Positions 13,413 to 16,054 of a stretch of DNA of 16,054 bases are shown in pieces. The stretch is taken from positions 1 to 16,054 of the forward strand of contig CAYLXU010000014.1 of the NCBI GenBank assembly GCA_964388055.1. The letters are read 5' to 3'. The DNA is from CAYLXU01 sp964388055. Its GTDB lineage: Bacteria; Patescibacteriota; Minisyncoccia; UBA6257; JACRHW01. How positions within the stretch are numbered: position 1 is the first letter of the stretch; each line of letters opens with the position of its first letter. The notes beneath the pieces were generated by a model. That model saw nothing but the letters and a program-made list of their open reading frames with translations, was not told the DNA's origin and searched no databases. A program made the translations under genes and the position numbers.

Positions 13413-13793
13413 ATGAAACACAAACGAAGTATTAAAAGAAATCTAGGGGCAGCGCTCAAAGGGCTTGGCATAGCCCTCCAAGAGGAAATCTCATTTAAAA
13501 TACTCACCCTTGCTGCCGTCTTGAGTATTGTCATTATGTATCTACTCCCCCTCTCGAGAACAGAGAAGGCAGTAGTGTGGATTATGGTCTTCTCTGTTCT
13601 TGTCCTCGAAATGATTAATGCTGTGGTAGAGCGTATCTTGGACTTTATCTATCCCGAATACAATGAAAAAATTGGTGCTATCAAAGATCTCATGGCAGGA
13701 ATTGTCCTGCTCGTCTCCCTGGCAAGCTTCATCATTGCCTGGCTCATATTTGCCCCCAAAATTCCACTATTCCAATCATTGTGGACAATGTAG
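13413..13793 (+). CDS. dgkA: Diacylglycerol / undecaprenol kinase family membrane protein
   Basis: This 126-residue integral membrane kinase phosphorylates a lipid alcohol; in organisms of this cell-wall type the substrate is often undecaprenol. It starts MKHKRSIKRNLGAALKGLGI. It has the amphipathic N-terminal helix, three membrane segments (about 31-46, 52-68 and 95-115) and the family signature EMINAVVERILD (E66, N69, E73, D77) with IKDLMAGIVLL (K91, D92). E24/E25 in LQEEISFKI corresponds to the conserved N-terminal glutamate. The ATG at 13413 is the natural family start; the frame extends upstream into guaB but without similarity. No Shine-Dalgarno is seen. It is transcribed alone, with a strong terminator after it. 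Diacylglycerol versus undecaprenol specificity cannot be told. Confidence 0.9.
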   Translation: MKHKRSIKRNLGAALKGLGIALQEEISFKILTLAAVLSIVIMYLLPLSRTEKAVVWIMVFSVLVLEMINAVVERILDFIYPEYNEKIGAIKDLMAGIVLLVSLASFIIAWLIFAPKIPLFQSLWTM

Positions 13794-13817
13794 AAACCCA
13801 ACACTTTTACCAATAAA

Positions 13818-13854
13818 AATCCGCTCCGATAAACATCGGAGCGGATTGTTTTTT
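13818..13854 (+). terminator. Bidirectional terminator between dgkA and the HAD gene
   Basis: AATCCGCTCCGAT-AAAC-ATCGGAGCGGATT, a 13-bp perfect stem, is followed by GTTTTTT on the plus strand and by TTTTTATT on the minus strand. It ends dgkA and overlaps the stop of the convergent HAD gene, so it probably works in both directions. Confidence 0.9.
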
Positions 13855-14464
13855 AGATAAAAACTCCAAAATAACGCAATGCATCATGAATATCTGAAAA
13901 TATCTCTTGCTTTGGCACGCCTGCCTCAACAAATGCCTTACGTTTTCCCTCATTGTGAGCAATTGCAGCGAAACGAATTCCAGTTCCCTTGACCGCTAAG
14001 TAGTCTATGACATCATCTCCCACGTAAAGAACCTCTTCAAGACGAACCCCCATTCTCAGAAAATGCGTCCTAAGCGCCGAAGCAAATGGAGCCGGCTTCG
14101 GACTAATTAAAACCCACTCACAAGAGGCATTCTTCCACGCATTTAGGATTCCCCATGTGGCTCCAACAACATCAAAAAAAGAACTCGAGAGACACGCGCG
14201 ACGAAACATCCTCTCCATAAACATCTTACTTCTGTTTGTCACAATGCCTACAAATACATTGTCTTTTATTTTTTCAAGATCACGTAAAGTCAATACGAGC
14301 GCCGGTTTACAGAGAAACATATCAAAAAGTTCCATCACCTCAAAAAGCTTTCGACGCAACCACCCATTCCCAAACTTACGAATAATGGCATATCCCAATA
14401 TTTTTCCAAGAGAAATTTTCTGCAATGTCCCATCCCAATCGAAAAGCACACACCGAACCAACAC
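13853..14464 (-). CDS. HAD-superfamily hydrolase (phosphoglycolate phosphatase-like)
   Basis: The 203-residue cytoplasmic protein has all four HAD motifs: I DWDGT (D9 nucleophile, D11 acid/base), II GIVTNRS (about 73-79), III SPKPAP with the conserved lysine (about 121-126) and IV YVGDDVIDY (about 147-155). A small helical cap lies between I and II (about 18-65). The layout is that of phosphoglycolate phosphatase/Gph-like enzymes, but the substrate cannot be inferred. The GTG at 14464 has GGGAG 7 nt upstream. It is convergent with dgkA and shares its terminator. Upstream lies the unknown gene 14593-14991, separated by a terminator. Confidence 0.88.
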   Translation of the reverse strand: MLVRCVLFDWDGTLQKISLGKILGYAIIRKFGNGWLRRKLFEVMELFDMFLCKPALVLTLRDLEKIKDNVFVGIVTNRSKMFMERMFRRACLSSSFFDVVGATWGILNAWKNASCEWVLISPKPAPFASALRTHFLRMGVRLEEVLYVGDDVIDYLAVKGTGIRFAAIAHNEGKRKAFVEAGVPKQEIFSDIHDALRYFGVFI

Positions 14465-14558
14465 TCCTCAACTCCCTTCCCTTGCCCCCTCATGCATTTA
14501 AAAGAGGGTTTTTTAACGACCTGAATAATGTTTACCACAAAAAAGAAGATTAGGCAAC

Positions 14559-14584
14559 AAAAAGCGACCAAAATCAAGGTCGCT
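14559..14584 (-). terminator. Rho-independent terminator after the 132-residue gene
   Basis: On the minus strand AGCGACC with an 8-nt loop and GGTCGCT forms a 7-bp stem followed by TTTTGTTG. It ends the gene whose stop is at 14593. Confidence 0.8.
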
Positions 14585-14592
14585 CAAAATAC

Positions 14593-14991
14593 TTAAAACT
14601 CAAGAAAACCCTCCACGTTTATAGCAACAGTAAAGGCAACATCTAAAGTGTGCTCCAATACAGGATCGCGAATAAATGGTAGTGTGCGTACTCGAATCTT
14701 TTCCGGGTACAACATAAGCCGCCAATCAGGCAAACACGCAAAACATACCCACTCCAGACTCGGCATTACAAGATACAATTCCCTGCTCTTCGGAAAATGA
14801 CCCTCATAATCGAAGGGGCCAAAATACATGTATGGCAACCCCTTTTGCGCCAAAATGGATCGAGTATTAAAGAGAAATACATGCCAGGGAGGAGAATACG
14901 GAGGAGCAAAGCTCTTTACCCCCCTCTCCTCAACCGCAAACTCCACGAAACACTTCAAAAAATCCGAAAGAGAAAATCCTCCAATGGGCAC
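14593..14991 (-). CDS. Hypothetical protein (132 aa)
   Basis: I do not recognise this protein. From the GTG at 14991 it begins VPIGGFSLSDFLKCFVEFAV. It is rich in aromatic residues and proline (FAPPYSPPWHVFLFN, MYFGPFDYEGHFPKSRELYL, LPDWRLMLYPEKI), with no clear transmembrane segment; it looks like a compact alpha/beta domain. GTG at 14991 was preferred because AGGAGGAGG lies 8 nt upstream; a GTG at 15000 would sit only 2 nt from it. The strong Shine-Dalgarno and the matched terminator indicate a real, expressed gene. It is divergent from the zinc-ribbon gene at 15080. Confidence 0.65.
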   Translation of the reverse strand: MPIGGFSLSDFLKCFVEFAVEERGVKSFAPPYSPPWHVFLFNTRSILAQKGLPYMYFGPFDYEGHFPKSRELYLVMPSLEWVCFACLPDWRLMLYPEKIRVRTLPFIRDPVLEHTLDVAFTVAINVEGFLEF

Positions 14992-15007
14992 ATTGTGCAC
15001 CTCCTCC

Positions 15008-15026
15008 TGTCAAGGATCTATTGACA
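15008..15026. promoter_or_regulatory. Inverted repeat TGTCAA-N7-TTGACA between divergent genes
   Basis: A perfect 6-7-6 inverted repeat lies between the Shine-Dalgarno of the minus-strand gene and the plus-strand promoter. The right arm is the -35 box of that promoter, so a dimeric repressor bound here would block it. Chance occurrence is possible because TTGACA is common in promoters. Confidence 0.35.
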
Positions 15027-15048
15027 ACATTACCATGCATGATAAGGT
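15021..15048 (+). promoter_or_regulatory. Promoter of the zinc-ribbon gene pair
   Basis: A consensus TTGACA (15021-15026), 16 nt and TAAGGT (15043-15048), with TGA before the -10 box (extended -10). Transcription would begin about 25 nt before the GTG at 15080. Confidence 0.6.
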
Positions 15049-15079
15049 TTGGCCAGTACAATAAAAGAGGTGATGTATC

Positions 15080-15277
15080 GTGGCACGAAGAAATCTACCC
15101 GAAGAAGAAAAGAGGATTCAACAACGCATTTATGAGCAAGTAACACGATCTGCCATGAGAGAGGCGGGAAAAACGCCTTCCATTAAAAACTGTCCGAAAT
15201 GCAACACCCCAATGGAACACTGTGGAAAAGGAAGAAAAAGCATAGAGATCTGTAACGTGTGTGGTCATCGTGAATAG
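15080..15277 (+). CDS. Small zinc-ribbon protein (65 aa)
   Basis: The protein has a charged helical N-terminus (MARRNLPEEEKRIQQRIYEQ, about 8-28) and a C-terminal CPKC...C...CNVC zinc ribbon (C38, C41, C58 and C61 as likely ligands; C48 in between). Such ribbons bind nucleic acid or protein partners; no named family is recognised. The GTG at 15080 has a strong Shine-Dalgarno (AGAGGTGAT). Its stop overlaps the start of the next gene, so the two are a coupled pair and may form a complex. It is one of only three plus-strand genes. Confidence 0.75.
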   Translation: MARRNLPEEEKRIQQRIYEQVTRSAMREAGKTPSIKNCPKCNTPMEHCGKGRKSIEICNVCGHRE

Positions 15278-15545
15278 ATCAACCGCAGACGAAATCGAAA
15301 AACTCATAAAAGATTCAAGTGTTACAGACGAGGATGTGCTCCAAGCGCTTAAAATCTTCACCAGAGACAAAATCGATGAAAAAGGTGAGCTAATTCCTCC
15401 AACTCAAGATGAATTGTTGGAAACTTCACGCTTAGGAGAATTAACAAGAAAACTCCGTCCCCGCGTAGTCGAAAGACTTATCCAACATTTCTTGGAAGAA
15501 CATGGAAGCTGTTGCGACCCCACAAACCCAACAAAAGACCCCTAA
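15270..15545 (+). CDS. Small acidic helical protein coupled to the zinc-ribbon gene (91 aa)
   Basis: No family is recognised. The sequence is acidic and helical (VNRSTADEIEKLIKDSSVTD, EDVLQALKIFTRDKIDEKGE, TRKLRPRVVERLIQHFLEEH) with a GSCCDP motif near the end. It overlaps the previous stop by 8 nt (GTG at 15270); a GTG at 15261 is an alternative. A Rho-independent terminator overlaps its last codons, which supports a real two-gene unit. The EEH and adjacent-Cys tail could bind metal, but that is speculative. It may act with the zinc-ribbon partner. Confidence 0.65.
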   Translation: MNRSTADEIEKLIKDSSVTDEDVLQALKIFTRDKIDEKGELIPPTQDELLETSRLGELTRKLRPRVVERLIQHFLEEHGSCCDPTNPTKDP

Positions 15546-15556
15546 AGGTCTTTTTT
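15533..15556 (+). terminator. Rho-independent terminator of the zinc-ribbon gene pair
   Basis: AAAAGACC-CCTAAA-GGTCTTTT (8 bp) with the T run continuing to 15556. It overlaps the stop codon of the second gene. Confidence 0.85.
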
Positions 15557-15581
15557 AAATGAAAACAGACACTGCGGACCG

Positions 15582-15691
15582 GTCACAACTTTTTTGCTTC
15601 GCAAAAAGTCGCGACCCCGCCTCCTCTGACTTACATCAGAGTCCGGCTTTCGATTCCCTACGCCAGTAATAATATTACTCGCTCAATCCTG
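15582..15691 (-). repeat. tRNA-trailing structured element, copy 2 (after tRNA-Trp)
   Basis: It has the same order as copy 1, read on the minus strand away from the tRNA: CAG plus GAGCGAG-containing flank; hairpin 1 (15665-15679, AGTAAT/ATTACT, different sequence from copy 1); GCGT; an 11-nt segment (15649-15659) exactly complementary to the tRNA-Trp T-loop/T-stem (15701-15711); AGCCGGA; hairpin 2 (15624-15641, CTCTGA/TCAGAG); then the conserved block 15582-15623 with the long G-T-containing hairpin. Its single difference from copy 1 (loop GGGAAGC versus GCGAAGC) adds a G-C pair. A short CCGCAG after the block recalls the tRNA end, but no long direct repeat is present. Confidence 0.8.
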
Positions 15692-15762
15692 CGGGGGTTG
15701 AGGGAATCGAACCCCCGAATGCGGTTTTGGAGACCGCCGGTATACCACTTACCTAAACCCCC
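15692..15762 (-). tRNA. tRNA-Trp (anticodon CCA)
   Basis: On the minus strand acceptor GGGGGTT pairs with AACCCCC, the D arm is GGT/ACC, the anticodon stem GCGGT/ACCGC encloses CTCCAAA (anticodon CCA), and the T arm is GGGGG-TTCGATT-CCCTC. The discriminator is G and no CCA is encoded (CAG follows). It lies downstream of rpmG on the same strand, an arrangement known in many bacteria (rpmG-trnW-secE-nusG), though here secE/nusG do not follow. Confidence 0.96.
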
Positions 15763-15772
15763 CGAATTTATA

Positions 15773-15799
15773 CAAAAACACGTATACAAAATACGTGTT
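15773..15799 (-). terminator. Hairpin with T-tract between rpmG and tRNA-Trp
   Basis: On the minus strand AACACGTAT-TTTGT-ATACGTGTT (9-bp stem) runs into TTTTTG. It could end the rpmG transcript. It lies after the TATAAT at 15803-15808, so it could also attenuate tRNA-Trp transcription or be a processing signal. Confidence 0.55.
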
Positions 15800-15802
15800 T
15801 CG

Positions 15803-15831
15803 ATTATAGACTACTTGGAATGAAATTCCAA
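15803..15831 (-). promoter_or_regulatory. Candidate promoter for tRNA-Trp
   Basis: On the minus strand TTGGAA (15826-15831), 17 nt and a perfect TATAAT (15803-15808). The -35 box lies in a 7-bp hairpin (15814-15832, CTTGGAA/TTCCAAG) that directly follows the rpmG stop. Confidence 0.5.
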
Positions 15832-15835
15832 GATA

Positions 15836-16006
15836 CTATCTCTTTATTTCCTTGTGCGCCTTCCGTGCTTTGCACCACTTACAATACTTCTGCAAATCAA
15901 GCTTTCGCTCGACAGTCTTTTTGTTCTTGCGAGTATAATAATTGATCCGGCTACACCCGGTACATTTAAGACGTATTAAATTTTGGCTGAATTTTGATGT
16001 TGCCAT
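15836..16006 (-). CDS. rpmG: Large ribosomal subunit protein bL33
   Basis: This 56-residue ribosomal protein begins MATSKFSQNLIRLKCTGCSR and continues with INYYTRKNKKTVERKLDLQK and YCKWCKARKAHKEIKR. It is the zinc-binding form, with C15-C18 and C42-C45. The I-N-Y-Y-T-R-K-N-K signature is clear and the length is normal for L33. The ATG at 16006 has no obvious Shine-Dalgarno. It is followed by a hairpin, a candidate promoter and tRNA-Trp. Confidence 0.95.
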   Translation of the reverse strand: MATSKFSQNLIRLKCTGCSRINYYTRKNKKTVERKLDLQKYCKWCKARKAHKEIKR

Positions 16007-16008
16007 AC

Positions 16009-16048
16009 CAATTTTGTTTTACGAATGAAATGAGTACGTACAAAATTG
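16009..16048. repeat. Inverted repeat upstream of rpmG
   Basis: CAATTTTGT (16009-16017) and ACAAAATTG (16040-16048) are exact 9-bp arms separated by 22 nt. The spacer contains CGAATGAAATGAG (16022-16034), a word also found in both 34-nt direct repeats at tRNA-Val. It could be a 5' leader hairpin of rpmG or part of another repeat cut by the window end. Confidence 0.5.
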
Positions 16049-16054
16049 AGTACC

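Overview
The window most likely comes from a member of the Candidate Phyla Radiation (Patescibacteria, Parcubacteria-like). This is inferred from several things seen together: a short dcw cluster, a MurF lacking most of its N-terminal domain, proteins pairing a winged helix with a nucleotidyltransferase-like domain, a 56-residue L33, tRNA genes without an encoded CCA, and many genes with no clear Shine-Dalgarno sequence. No rRNA or other phylogenetic marker settles it. Almost everything lies on the minus strand; the plus strand carries only dgkA and a two-gene zinc-ribbon cassette.

Layout from low to high coordinates: the 5' part of a PPC/DUF296 gene and tRNA-Glu(CTC) (1-441); a compact dcw operon read leftwards as mraZ-rsmH-ftsL-like-ftsI-murF (5167 down to 541); an S41 protease with a PDZ domain (5315-6598); an SRPBCC protein and a small unknown gene (6718-7505); a repeat element and tRNA-Val(CAC) (7590-7847); a winged-helix/nucleotidyltransferase-like gene, rplL and rplJ behind an L10 leader attenuator (7856-9587); a large protein with two metallophosphoesterase-like halves (9625-11700); guaB (11890-13320) divergent from dgkA (13413-13793); a HAD hydrolase and an unknown gene (13853-14991); two small plus-strand genes (15080-15545); a second repeat-element copy, tRNA-Trp(CCA) and rpmG (15582-16006).

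Functionally, the dcw operon supplies septal peptidoglycan synthesis (FtsI, MurF), an FtsL-like divisome protein, the 16S rRNA methyltransferase RsmH and the regulator MraZ. The mraZ promoter (TTGAAA-N17-TAAAAT) is covered by TGG repeats on an almost exact helical-turn spacing, a likely autoregulatory operator, and the same ~100 bp carries three exact DnaA-box 9-mers. rplJ-rplL appear to be controlled by an L10 leader whose closing stem competes with a terminator, and the unit may read through into the nucleotidyltransferase-like gene and tRNA-Val.

The most unusual signal is a structured element directly 3' of tRNA-Val and again 3' of tRNA-Trp. The two copies share a nearly identical 42-nt hairpin block and two further hairpins of different sequence. 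Each also has an 11-nt segment exactly complementary to the T-loop/T-stem of its own adjacent tRNA. That complement differs between copies in step with the tRNA, which suggests a tRNA-specific 3' trailer RNA or a small tRNA-targeting mobile element.
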